Shown in pieces: positions 27,231 through 35,406 of a DNA stretch of 64,000 bases. The stretch covers positions 21,718 through 85,717 of the forward strand of contig CAZAZF010000007.1 in NCBI GenBank assembly GCA_964489555.1, read 5' to 3'. A program made the position numbers and the translations under genes. How positions within the stretch are numbered: the first letter of the stretch is position 1; each line of letters begins with the position of its first letter. Below the pieces are notes generated by a model. It ran no database searches. It was given only the letters and a program-made list of their open reading frames with translations, and was not told where the DNA came from. The stretch comes from JAAZGD01 sp964489555 (GTDB lineage Bacteria; Bacillota; Clostridia; Peptostreptococcales; Anaerovoracaceae).

Positions 27231-28928
27231 CTATGGCTTTAATGCCTCAGGGATTTTAATATCATTATCGTGATTCTCTCCGACTAAAGAGCGTAAATTC
27301 ACTGCATCCTTTTCCATGGACAGAAGAAGATTGTTCATTTCCACCAAGCGTTTATATTCCATTTCCCTTCCCACAATGAGATTGGGATCTGCAAATATAC
27401 CATTCAGAGTATCGTGAACCTGATTGACTCTGCGGCGAATGTCGTTCACGGTTTCGTGATCGACAATATCTTTCCAAGCTTGCTCTATATTGGTCAATTC
27501 GTCTGTCTCCAATTCGTATTCGCTTTCTCCTTGCACAACAATGGCTTCGTAGCCTAGTTTTTCTTTCACATATCGGGCAAAGGATTCCTTGGACTCCCGT
27601 TCTCCATGAACCAGAAAAATTCGTTGGGGTTCTTTTTGAAATCCGGAAAGCCAATCAAAAAGGCCTTCACGATCCGCATGACCCGAAAATCCTTCCAAGT
27701 TGTGAATTTCTGCATTCACACGAATTTGGTCTCCAAACAAGGTGACCTCCTTCGCTCCCTCCAGAATGCGACGTCCCAGGGTACCTTCCGCTTGATACCC
27801 CACGAACACGATGCTATTCTTCCCATCCCAAAGATTGTGCTTCAAATGATGTCGAATTCTTCCCGCTTCACACATGCCGCTGGCAGAAATGATGACTTTC
27901 GGGCTGGGGTCCTGGTTCAAATACTTCGATTCATCTGCAGAACGGGTAAATTTTAAATTCTTAAAATCCAAGGGATTGTCTCCCTTCAAAATATACTCTC
28001 TGGTCTCATCATCAAAAACTTGGGCATTCTTTCGAAAGACATCTGTAGCTGCAGTGGCCATTGGAGAATCCACATAAACCATCACCTCATCCAAGGCCTT
28101 TTGAGCTTCAGGGTGTTGTTCATAAAAGCGATTGAACTCAAAAATAAGCTCTTGGGTTCGTCCTACCGCAAAAGAAGGAATGACTACATTGCCTCCTCTT
28201 TTTACCGTTGTCAGCACAATATCCAAAAGCTGGTCCACACTGCTGGAATTCTCCGGATGAAGCCGATTGCCGTAAGTGGCTTCCATAATGAGAAAATCCG
28301 CTTTCTTTATTTTTTTTGGATTCCTTAAAAGAGGTCTATTCTCTACCCCTATATCCCCGGAATACACCACCTTTGAAATGCGTTGTCCTTTTGGTTCCTG
28401 ATCATCCACCCAAAGCTCCACAATAGCCGACCCCAATATATGGCCCGCTTCATTGAAAACCATTTTCATATCTTCATTGATTTCCACCAACTCATCATAC
28501 ATCACCGGTTTTACTTTGGTCAGGGCTTCCAAAGCGTCGTCAATGGTATAAAGGGGTTCCATACGATACTCTTTGCCTGCTCTCTCCGCCTTCTCGTTTT
28601 TCCACTCTGCTTCCTTTTCGTGAATGTAGGCAGAATCTTTTAGCATCACATCCAAAAGGTCTGCTGCCGCATCGGTACAGTAAATGGGCCCCTTGAACCC
28701 TCTTTTCACCAGTAAAGGAATCCGGCCACAATGATCGATATGAGGGTGACTTAAAATCACACACTGGATTTCCGCAGGATTAAAACAAAACTCCTCATAA
28801 TTTAAAGCTTCCTCTGCCTTACCTCCTTGAAATTGTCCGCAGTCCAACAAAACCTGATGTTTTTCTGTAGTAATCCAATGGCAGGATCCGGTAACGCCTT
28901 CGGCCGCTCCGCAAAATCGTATTTTCAT
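27231..28928 (-). CDS. Metallo-beta-lactamase/beta-CASP ribonuclease
   Basis: A 565-residue RNase of the CPSF73/YSH1-like class. Metal ligands are in SHPHIDHCGR (about residue 60), HILGSAIVE and YSGDIG (about 190). The beta-CASP part shows MEATYG, the ISASGMCEAGRIRHHLKH motif (about 345) and NLEGFSGHADREG (about 405). A C-terminal extension of about 110 residues is mostly acidic and helical and is not part of the core; in similar proteins it is also found. Probably cytoplasmic RNA processing or decay. Sigma-A promoter directly upstream. Confidence 0.93.
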   Translation of the reverse strand: MKIRFCGAAEGVTGSCHWITTEKHQVLLDCGQFQGGKAEEALNYEEFCFNPAEIQCVILSHPHIDHCGRIPLLVKRGFKGPIYCTDAAADLLDVMLKDSAYIHEKEAEWKNEKAERAGKEYRMEPLYTIDDALEALTKVKPVMYDELVEINEDMKMVFNEAGHILGSAIVELWVDDQEPKGQRISKVVYSGDIGVENRPLLRNPKKIKKADFLIMEATYGNRLHPENSSSVDQLLDIVLTTVKRGGNVVIPSFAVGRTQELIFEFNRFYEQHPEAQKALDEVMVYVDSPMATAATDVFRKNAQVFDDETREYILKGDNPLDFKNLKFTRSADESKYLNQDPSPKVIISASGMCEAGRIRHHLKHNLWDGKNSIVFVGYQAEGTLGRRILEGAKEVTLFGDQIRVNAEIHNLEGFSGHADREGLFDWLSGFQKEPQRIFLVHGERESKESFARYVKEKLGYEAIVVQGESEYELETDELTNIEQAWKDIVDHETVNDIRRRVNQVHDTLNGIFADPNLIVGREMEYKRLVEMNNLLLSMEKDAVNLRSLVGENHDNDIKIPEALKP

Positions 28929-28947
28929 GATAACACCTCCACCTCAC

Positions 28948-28976
28948 ATTATACACGCTTAAAGGGAGGAAGACAA
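28948..28976 (-). promoter_or_regulatory. Promoter of the beta-CASP RNase/udk unit
   Basis: On the minus strand TTGTCT (28971-28976), 17-base spacer, perfect TATAAT (28948-28953), 20 bases before the start codon. Confidence 0.72.
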
Positions 28977-28996
28977 CGGAGCCCTTCTTTGAATTC

Positions 28997-29419
28997 TTAG
29001 AAAATCTCATAGCAAGCACTTCTTGCAATGATTCGATTTCGCAAGGGAGCTACACGAAAAAGGCCACTTACCGATACTTGCACCGTTGCGGTTACACGAG
29101 GTCTGCTCTCCTGATTTTCACTCTGATACCCCACCGAATCATCTTCGTAAACCAAGGTCATCTCACTGGGTCCCGAAACACCAAGTTGCCTGCAGGCTTG
29201 AAGAAAATACTCTTGGGAATCCTTTTGATTTTTAACAAAAACCACAGCACCTTGAAGTAATTCCTCTTCTTCAACCAACAAAGCCGCCTGTATGGCGCAC
29301 TCCTCCGCTGCTTGTTTTAACATCTCTTGAACCAAAAGATATCTGCTCAGCTCCTGCTGAAAAACCAAAAAATGCACCCCTATAAAAAGAAACCCTAAAA
29401 ACACCAAATAGACTTTCAT
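28997..29419 (-). CDS. Small single-pass protein of the Tad-like locus
   Basis: A 140-residue protein: an N-terminal hydrophobic helix (about 3-22, VYLVFLGFLFIGVHFLVF), then a helical segment (about 25-70) rich in Glu and Leu, then a beta-rich C-terminus (TVQVSVSGLFRVAPL). The layout of one N-terminal membrane helix and an extracytoplasmic domain recalls TadE/TadF-type pseudopilins, but I see no decisive motif. It is the last gene of the locus and ends just before the RNase promoter. No function assigned. Confidence 0.7.
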   Translation of the reverse strand: MKVYLVFLGFLFIGVHFLVFQQELSRYLLVQEMLKQAAEECAIQAALLVEEEELLQGAVVFVKNQKDSQEYFLQACRQLGVSGPSEMTLVYEDDSVGYQSENQESRPRVTATVQVSVSGLFRVAPLRNRIIARSACYEIF

Positions 29420-29424
29420 ACCTT

Positions 29425-29838
29425 TTATGTATTCCCTTCTCCTACAAATTCGCTAGGGGTATAGCCTTCCAAAACATAAATGTAGCGATTTTTTGAAGGA
29501 GAGATGAAAACGCCACCTCCCGCCATTACGTCAGCCAAAGACACCTCCACCCGATAGTCGATAAACCGATTTTCTCCCAACGAATATCGGGCCAAGGGCT
29601 TTTCCTGCGGCGAATAGAAAGAAACCCCGTCTACACCAGGGAGGGCCAACAGCTCTTCCCGGGTACGCTCCACCAAATCTGGAGGGAAATACCCCATAAG
29701 CCGGGCCTCTTCCTTTGCTCCATAAACGATGGCTTGAATTTGCTGAGTCACCACCATGTTTCGTTGTTCATATACAAATTGCAGCATAAGGACCATCAAA
29801 AGCGGCAGGACGGCTATCAATACGATAAACTGCTTCAT
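29425..29838 (-). CDS. Small membrane-anchored pilin-like protein of the Tad-like locus
   Basis: A 137-residue protein starting MKQFIVLIAVLPLLMVLMLQF, a basic residue and a hydrophobic helix, then a soluble domain with mixed helix and strands (about 30-137). The opening is almost the same as in the two small genes before it. Its ATG overlaps the stop of the 52-residue gene upstream (ATGA). TadE/F-like pseudopilin is the most plausible role from context; no family motif is visible. Confidence 0.7.
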   Translation of the reverse strand: MKQFIVLIAVLPLLMVLMLQFVYEQRNMVVTQQIQAIVYGAKEEARLMGYFPPDLVERTREELLALPGVDGVSFYSPQEKPLARYSLGENRFIDYRVEVSLADVMAGGGVFISPSKNRYIYVLEGYTPSEFVGEGNT

Positions 29839-29993
29839 AATCCTTCTCCCGGAAACTGGCTACGCAACCCCACCATCTCTTCCCAACAGCGGCCCATACC
29901 GGAGAAAATGGAGCTTTCTCCGGGGCCTGCCACAAGTTGATATATGAACATACCCAAACCCACCATGGCCATCAAAACAATAAATTGTTTCAA
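29835..29993 (-). CDS. 52-residue pilin-like small protein (TTG start)
   Basis: A short frame coding LKQFIVLMAMVGLGMFIYQL followed by VAGPGESSIFSGMGRCWEEMV and a short tail. The start is TTG at 29993, with AGAGG seven bases upstream; the stop overlaps the next gene's ATG by four bases. The N-terminal stretch repeats that of both neighbours, the codon pattern fits the strand, and there are no other frames in the gap, so I take it as real. One membrane helix covers about residues 2-22. Probably a Flp-like pilin or pilin relative; direct proof is lacking. Confidence 0.65.
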   Translation of the reverse strand: MKQFIVLMAMVGLGMFIYQLVAGPGESSIFSGMGRCWEEMVGLRSQFPGEGL

Positions 29994-30003
29994 TATCGTG
30001 CCT

Positions 30004-30144
30004 CTAGCTTCCTATAGCAGATGAAGATATTTTCTCCATAGCATCTTGCCCCAATTCCGAAACCGCATCCCCAAATCCGGCAATAATGGCGGCGATAGTC
30101 ACTCCTAATGCAATCATAGCTACCAAGACGATAATTTGTTTCAT
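30004..30144 (-). CDS. 46-residue Flp-pilin-like small protein
   Basis: A 46-residue protein: MKQIIVLVAMIALGVTIAAI with a hydrophobic helix and a short amphipathic tail ending SSSAIGS. Size and layout match Flp-type pilins, although the usual GxxxxEY processing site is not seen. GGAAGAGG lies just upstream of the ATG at 30144; a longer upstream frame is not supported. It sits right after the TadC-like gene, where Flp pilins or pseudopilins are often placed. Confidence 0.7.
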   Translation of the reverse strand: MKQIIVLVAMIALGVTIAAIIAGFGDAVSELGQDAMEKISSSAIGS

Positions 30145-30209
30145 GTTTCCTCTTCCTTTCCTCTCATAACCGTATCCACGGTTTACTAAAACGGATCGCA
30201 AAAATAAAT

Positions 30210-30833
30210 TTAGAATAGCCGTTGAAATATCTCTTGCTGATTGATGTAGTATGAAATATAAATGAAGTTAACACAAATCAAAAGCACATTCAAAACGGCC
30301 GGCAAATATACCAAATCACTAATCATCTCATCACGACGGACCTGCTCTGTCATCCGTATCTCTCGAAGGGTTTTTTGATGAGAGGTAAGAATTTCCGAAA
30401 GTACTCTTCCGTCCAGTTCATCCCATTGGAGTAACAATCCGCCCATTTCTCTACCCACAGGCACTTCAGATAGCCAAGAAAATGCTTCCAATGCTTCCTG
30501 CTTGCGATTCAAACGCAAATAGCTCAGCATGGCTAAATAAGCCGGTTTTAACGGGCCTTCTTTCAAAGACAGCCGGGTCAACACATACTCTAAACTCAGC
30601 ATGCTTCCACTTCCCAAAAGAAGAAGATTCCGTAAAAAGGCCAAATCCCCTGCAATTTCTCGTTCCATATGAAATCTTCTGTAATTTCGATAAACAGGCA
30701 GTCCGGAGAATATGGTTTTCCCATGATGCCCAACTCTCTCCAGACGGCTTTGAATTGAGACGATTTCCTTCTTTTGCATTGCAAACAGGATTCCTACACC
30801 CCATACGCCCAGAAATACCCATGAAACACTCAT
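30210..30833 (-). CDS. TadC-like membrane platform protein
   Basis: A 207-residue protein with an N-terminal membrane helix (about 3-22), a helical cytoplasmic domain (about 40-165) and a C-terminal hydrophobic segment (about 175-200). This is a short version of the T2SSF/TadC fold. The start at 30833 is set by AAGGAG eight bases upstream; the longer frame runs back into the TadB-like gene. Paired with the TadB-like gene, it would form the inner-membrane platform that the CpaF-like ATPase drives. Confidence 0.75.
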   Translation of the reverse strand: MSVSWVFLGVWGVGILFAMQKKEIVSIQSRLERVGHHGKTIFSGLPVYRNYRRFHMEREIAGDLAFLRNLLLLGSGSMLSLEYVLTRLSLKEGPLKPAYLAMLSYLRLNRKQEALEAFSWLSEVPVGREMGGLLLQWDELDGRVLSEILTSHQKTLREIRMTEQVRRDEMISDLVYLPAVLNVLLICVNFIYISYYINQQEIFQRLF

Positions 30834-30847
30834 GACCCACACTCCTT

Positions 30848-31792
30848 TCAAAAATCCAGAGGCTGATGACGCATCATCTCCATAAGCAGTACATTGATTA
30901 GAAATAGCGTCAACATCAAGAGAAACAACAAGAACCCCTGTGGTGTTCTGAATTGATGCTGAAGATACTCTCTCCACTCCAATCCGATAAAGGAAAGAGA
31001 GGAAACCACGGTGAGTAAATACATGCCCGGTACCAGGAACAACACCATCCGTGCCGTCTCGCTATTCATTCGCTTGCGTTTTTCCATCCGCACCCGCCCT
31101 TCTCTCAGCTGGACGAAAATGTCTTCTAGTGCCAGAGAAATGTCTTCCCCGGTTAAAATCCCGATTCCTATATTGTAAACAAACATTTCCGCCCAATGGG
31201 TATGCACTGCAAAACAAAATTGCCTTTGAGCAGTTTTTACGGTTTGGGCCGTTGGTTGATTTCGAATGGGAAATAGCATATCCATCAACAGCGCCTCTAG
31301 GGTCCCTCTTTTGGGACCCTTGGCAGTCATCTTGGCCATGGCTTCCAAAACATCGGAATTCGTGGCCCGGTAGCTGGCCAAATATTCCCCTAGAAAAACC
31401 TCCCCATCTTGACTAACTCGGTTCCTTAAGCTCTCCAGCCTCAGCAGGAGATGTATAAAGGGAAAGCCCAGAGTCAATAATCCCGCTACGATTCCCGGAA
31501 ACCACCCATAATACTGAACGGCAGGCACAGCCACCAATAAGCTCAGCAACGTAATTAGAGCAAGAAATACCAGCGGGGAACCCTTATACCCCCAAGAAGT
31601 TTCCAGCAGTATTCGGAGTGCGTTTAGAGCTTTCGGCTCCGGCTCCGCCATCTTACGGCGAAGCCGCAACCTTTTGCTCATCTTCCATTCGATTGCCCCA
31701 TAGTACATTGTTTTCCCGAAAATCAGGAGAACCCCGCCAAACCAAAAAATCAGCAAGAGGGTAGTCCAAATCAAAGAAATCCACTCTCTCAC
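30848..31792 (-). CDS. TadB-like membrane platform protein
   Basis: A 314-residue protein with hydrophobic segments near the N-terminus (about 5-30), in the middle (about 75-115) and at the C-terminus (about 250-305), and a helical T2SSF-like domain between (SRKRMNSETARM is the loop before the last pair). It starts with GTG that overlaps the CpaF-like stop (GTGA). Role by family: platform of a Tad/Flp pilus or secretion machine. Confidence 0.78.
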   Translation of the reverse strand: MREWISLIWTTLLLIFWFGGVLLIFGKTMYYGAIEWKMSKRLRLRRKMAEPEPKALNALRILLETSWGYKGSPLVFLALITLLSLLVAVPAVQYYGWFPGIVAGLLTLGFPFIHLLLRLESLRNRVSQDGEVFLGEYLASYRATNSDVLEAMAKMTAKGPKRGTLEALLMDMLFPIRNQPTAQTVKTAQRQFCFAVHTHWAEMFVYNIGIGILTGEDISLALEDIFVQLREGRVRMEKRKRMNSETARMVLFLVPGMYLLTVVSSLSFIGLEWREYLQHQFRTPQGFLLFLLMLTLFLINVLLMEMMRHQPLDF

Positions 31793-33168
31793 CTTACGCC
31801 TCCCTTCTCTTGCGCCAACTCGGCTAAATTTTCGGAAAAGTCTTTCCAGGCTTCCGGAGCTTCTAAAATCCCCCTGTTTGCTTTTTCTTCACTGACATGG
31901 TTGTAAAAAACCCATCGATTCAAAAGTGGTCGGTAGCTGCACAAGGGAGAAAAAAGAATTTGTTTTTCCTGAGGATCATAGCTCATTTCATAGATGCTGT
32001 TCAGCCGTTTTTGATTTTTTTCCTTCAATTGAACGAAATGGAAAAGAAAATCAAAGGCACCGGCAACCCTCTGTGCTAAAAATTCAAAATCCCCACCAAA
32101 TGATCGAACAATTTCCGCCGCCACATCATAGGGAAAGTTTTTGGGGTCTCCACTGTGATAAGTGATTTTAACACGACGGGTACCCTTGCTGGTAATCCTC
32201 AGCAATGTATCCAACGCAATCCCTTCCCTGGCTTCTCCCATGATAATATAGTCTCCATCGCTCCTCATTAAATTTTTAGTAATTCCCGTCAACCTCTCCT
32301 GGTCCGCCAGAAGTTGAATAATGGGAGCTCCCGGCATCAATTGATGCAACGGAATTTCCGGATCTGTTTCCAGAAGAACTCCCTCCAATCCAGGGTCCTC
32401 ATAGCTTTGCCATGTGGATAAAAATGTAGTTTTGCTGGTGCGAACCGCTCCCAAAAAAGCCACATTAAATCCCAAAACTACCATGGCTTTAAACAAGGGT
32501 ATGGCTGCATTGGGAATAGTGCCTCGCTGACTTTGCTCTTCGAAGGTGTATCGAGGTATGATGTATCTTCGAAATATAATCACATCTTGATCAGGTTTCA
32601 CCATCTCCCCCTTGAAAATAGTCACCCGTGTACCATCTAATAAATACAACTCATGAAAATCCAAGGTGGCTCTTTCCCTGGGTTTCAAAAGAAGCAAGGC
32701 CCGAATCAGTTGCGCCCTTCGAATAGCGCTCATTTTCTGTTTCTTTAATACCAATTTACCTTCTTCCAGAAAATAAATTCGCTCGCCTATGATTTTGGCA
32801 GATCCAGAGTTTTTATAGGAAGAAGAAAACCATTGAGCCAAAGAACCCATGCCCCAGTTTTCATGATAAATTCCTTGAGACAGATTTTCATACCAGGGAG
32901 GCGGAAGCACCTGCTCCTTTCCCTCCTCTTTCAAGAAGGTTTCTATTTTGCCTATAAAATAGGCCACTTCTTCGGGATACCCCATAATGGCTTTTTTTTG
33001 GATGTCCAACAGCTCTTCCATATACTCCCCCGACTCCTCCCATTGTTTTTGAAAAGTTTCATAAACAGAAGAACACACCCCATAAAAGTCCTTAAAAGAG
33101 TCCACAACTTCCCCGGGTTCCAAAAGGCCATTCATTTGATCTTCCAGATAAAATTCCCTTGGTTTCAC
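31789..33168 (-). CDS. CpaF/TadA-like secretion ATPase with a variant P-loop
   Basis: A 459-residue ATPase of the T2SS/T4P/Tad family. The N-terminal third is helical, followed by the RecA-like core. The P-loop reads GAVRTSKTT: the lysine and threonine are kept but the glycine before the lysine is serine, unlike GxxGxGKT in most relatives. The Walker B/Asp-box region is DYIIMGEAREG and the His-box region TYHSGDP. The start is GTG at 33168 with AAAGGA upstream and a four-base overlap with the CpaE-like stop, rather than an ATG 21 codons earlier inside that gene. Confidence 0.85.
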   Translation of the reverse strand: MKPREFYLEDQMNGLLEPGEVVDSFKDFYGVCSSVYETFQKQWEESGEYMEELLDIQKKAIMGYPEEVAYFIGKIETFLKEEGKEQVLPPPWYENLSQGIYHENWGMGSLAQWFSSSYKNSGSAKIIGERIYFLEEGKLVLKKQKMSAIRRAQLIRALLLLKPRERATLDFHELYLLDGTRVTIFKGEMVKPDQDVIIFRRYIIPRYTFEEQSQRGTIPNAAIPLFKAMVVLGFNVAFLGAVRTSKTTFLSTWQSYEDPGLEGVLLETDPEIPLHQLMPGAPIIQLLADQERLTGITKNLMRSDGDYIIMGEAREGIALDTLLRITSKGTRRVKITYHSGDPKNFPYDVAAEIVRSFGGDFEFLAQRVAGAFDFLFHFVQLKEKNQKRLNSIYEMSYDPQEKQILFSPLCSYRPLLNRWVFYNHVSEEKANRGILEAPEAWKDFSENLAELAQEKGGVR

Positions 33169-33899
33169 TGTGTCTTCCTTTCTTCCCACTGATAAAAACA
33201 ATGCATCAAATTCTTCAATTGCCGGTGACAACCACGATGATGATAGCTAAGAAGACTCCTTTTTTCCCACTCCGCCCGGTACCCATCGGGAGCATAGGGA
33301 ATGGGAAGCCAGAATTCGCCCGCTTCCTCCATCCTCTCCATAACATAAGAAAGAGAAAGAGGATGCTCTCTTTGGTGTTTATTGAGGACCGCCATAAAAA
33401 AAGAAATGTTCAGCTGCCGATATCGTTCCCTTTGCTCCTCCCACCTTCCCAGAGCTCCTTCGCTTTGTGTTGTAACCAATACATGACAACCCGGTTGCTG
33501 CAAAGCGCCCAAAGCAAGTCCACTGTCCAAATCACATCCTGTATCTGCGATGATTACCTGAAAAAAATGGCGAGCTTCTCCTATAATATGCTCTGCGTGG
33601 TTGGGAAAGTAGCGCCGGTCATTCCACTCCTGCTCCAACCCCGCCATGGCATAGAAATTGCCTTGGACCTGAAAACGGCGAAAAACCTGCTCCGCCAACG
33701 GCGGCGAACCGTTCTCGGGTATTCGGAAAGTCTCCAGAGAAGGTGGCTCTTCTCGAATAAAATCACAGCTTTTTCTACGATTGAAAGCCACCAATAAAAC
33801 CCGGCTTTTGGGCCGGTTCTGAGCATACCATTCCGCAGTGGTTTGCGCCAACAAAGTAGTGCCCACCTTATGGTCCACCCCATGAAAAGCAATATACAT
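33165..33899 (-). CDS. CpaE/TadZ-like MinD-family ATPase
   Basis: A 244-residue P-loop protein opening with MYIAFHGVDHKVGTTLLAQT, a deviant Walker A (KVGTT) of the MinD/ParA superfamily. The switch region reads FFQVIIADTGCDLDSG (about residue 125). No receiver domain is fused, unlike longer CpaE proteins. In Tad loci TadZ/CpaE places the machine in the cell. GGGAGGGAG lies before the chosen ATG at 33899. Confidence 0.78.
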   Translation of the reverse strand: MYIAFHGVDHKVGTTLLAQTTAEWYAQNRPKSRVLLVAFNRRKSCDFIREEPPSLETFRIPENGSPPLAEQVFRRFQVQGNFYAMAGLEQEWNDRRYFPNHAEHIIGEARHFFQVIIADTGCDLDSGLALGALQQPGCHVLVTTQSEGALGRWEEQRERYRQLNISFFMAVLNKHQREHPLSLSYVMERMEEAGEFWLPIPYAPDGYRAEWEKRSLLSYHHRGCHRQLKNLMHCFYQWEERKTQ

Positions 33900-33900
33900 T

Positions 33901-34584
33901 TCATTCTCCCTCCCGTTGTACCACAACAAATTGTCCTTCCTCCTGCGAAACATGGTGATATAACAAACTATAGTCTTGAATGGAACAAAGAATCTCCAAA
34001 TGGTGCACTATCCCGCTGCTCTGTCTTCTTTCTAAAACCGGAAGCTCTCCATCTTTATTCTCCGTACTTTCCACTTCATAGTCCTCTGCGGTTTTAACAA
34101 AAACGATTTCATAAGACCCATAGCTGATTTCTCCTCCGCGGTCGTACAATTCCACCCAATCTCCCCTGCGCAGAGTGCTGCTTCTTGAGTAAATCCAATG
34201 ACTTGGCAGAGTGAAAACCGAAAGTTCAGGTGGCAAACTTCTTCCTTTTTCTTTGAAATACTCCTCTAACAAGACCATGTTTCCCGGAATAAATTGAGTG
34301 GCCTTTTTATTCAAAATGAAAGAAATTTGCTTGGGCGTCAAAGCCCCATCCACCACCAGTTTTCGGTTCAAAGAAATGGCTTTCACATCTTCTGGCTTTA
34401 ACAGTTGTCCCTGGTAAATGGAATGAGAGGATACCAGAATGGTTTGCTCTTGATGTTGCTGCCTACCTTCCTTTTCCCAATAAATGAATCCCAGAAGGGC
34501 CAGAACCATAAGCAAGACTCCAATAATTGGTCTGCCGTACCGAAGGAAATTTCTCTTTTTCAAAATATTACCATTTTTTACCAT
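33901..34584 (-). CDS. SAF-domain CpaB/RcpC-like protein
   Basis: A 227-residue single-pass protein: cytoplasmic lysine/arginine stretch, membrane helix (about 17-37, IIGVLLMVLALLGFIYW), then a SAF-type domain (SIYQGQLLKPEDVKAISL, residues about 55-75) with later beta-rich sequence. CpaB homologues form part of the Tad pilus outer assembly in Gram-negatives and a wall-proximal component in Gram-positives. First gene of the locus. The ATG at 34584 falls about where transcription should begin, so the message may be leaderless or start at an internal TTG. Confidence 0.75.
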   Translation of the reverse strand: MVKNGNILKKRNFLRYGRPIIGVLLMVLALLGFIYWEKEGRQQHQEQTILVSSHSIYQGQLLKPEDVKAISLNRKLVVDGALTPKQISFILNKKATQFIPGNMVLLEEYFKEKGRSLPPELSVFTLPSHWIYSRSSTLRRGDWVELYDRGGEISYGSYEIVFVKTAEDYEVESTENKDGELPVLERRQSSGIVHHLEILCSIQDYSLLYHHVSQEEGQFVVVQREGE

Positions 34585-34590
34585 ACCTAA

Positions 34591-34618
34591 ATTATAGCTG
34601 ACTTCCCCCTTTCGTCAA
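34591..34618 (-). promoter_or_regulatory. Promoter of the Tad-like locus
   Basis: On the minus strand TTGACG (34613-34618), 16-base spacer and a perfect TATAAT (34591-34596). The -10 ends only seven bases before the annotated ATG. Confidence 0.7.
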
Positions 34619-34650
34619 TCGTCAATAAGCGACATCCTTCTTTTCAACAC

Positions 34651-34687
34651 AAAAAAAAGACCTTCTCCTCCTTGAGAAAAAGGTCTT
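34651..34687 (-). terminator. Terminator after rpe
   Basis: On the minus strand AAGACC...GGTCTT with an inner TTCTC/GAGAA pairing, followed by eight T residues. It separates the priA-rpe block from the Tad-like locus. Confidence 0.88.
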
Positions 34688-34701
34688 GATGTCTTAATCG
34701 G

Positions 34702-35373
34702 TCAGCCTGTTATAGAAAAGTTACTGATTTTTTGAAGAAAGTCCCCCGTGGTTTTTGCCACATCCTTTTGATGAAATATAGCCGATCCTGCTACCACAAT
34801 ATCCACACCGGCTTCCAAAACTTGGTCCAGGTTTTCCAAAGTAATGCCGCCATCCATCTGAATTTGAAACTCATATCCCGTCTGTTTTCTCCACTCTCTC
34901 AACTTCTTTACTTTGTCTAAGCAGTCCGGAATCAGTTTTTGCCCCCCAAACCCAGGATTGACAGACATAACAAGAACCAAGTCCACCTGATGCAGAATGT
35001 TCTCCAGTGTTCCAATTGGTGTGGCAGGGTTAATGGATACCCCGGCTTTTACCCCGTGAGAATGAATCAGTTGTATGCTTCGGTTTAAATGCCTCACCGC
35101 TTCTTGATGGACGGTAATAAACTCCGTGGCCGGTGTGAGAAAATCCTCCACATACTGATCCGGGTTTTCAATCATCAGATGAACATCGTAGGGAAGTTGG
35201 GTTTTCCCATTTAAAGACTTCATTACGGTAGCCCCATAACTGATATTCGGAACAAAATGCCCATCCATTACATCCACATGAATGAAATGAGCGCCTCCGG
35301 ACTCGATGGCCTTCACTTCTTCTCCCAGCCGAGAAAAATCCGCAGACAAAATGGAGGGTGCCAACTGATTCAT
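34702..35373 (-). CDS. rpe: Ribulose-phosphate 3-epimerase
   Basis: TIM-barrel enzyme of the pentose phosphate pathway, interconverting ribulose-5-P and xylulose-5-P. 223 residues; metal and catalytic residues lie in HVDVMDGHFVPN (about 32-43), DVHLMI (about 63) and IQMDGGI (about 173), with the MSVNPGFGGQ flap near 138. Last gene of the conserved priA-rpe block. Confidence 0.96.
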   Translation of the reverse strand: MNQLAPSILSADFSRLGEEVKAIESGGAHFIHVDVMDGHFVPNISYGATVMKSLNGKTQLPYDVHLMIENPDQYVEDFLTPATEFITVHQEAVRHLNRSIQLIHSHGVKAGVSINPATPIGTLENILHQVDLVLVMSVNPGFGGQKLIPDCLDKVKKLREWRKQTGYEFQIQMDGGITLENLDQVLEAGVDIVVAGSAIFHQKDVAKTTGDFLQKISNFSITG

Positions 35374-35406
35374 GATTTTGCTTTCCTTCCCTTTCGAAAA
35401 AAATGT

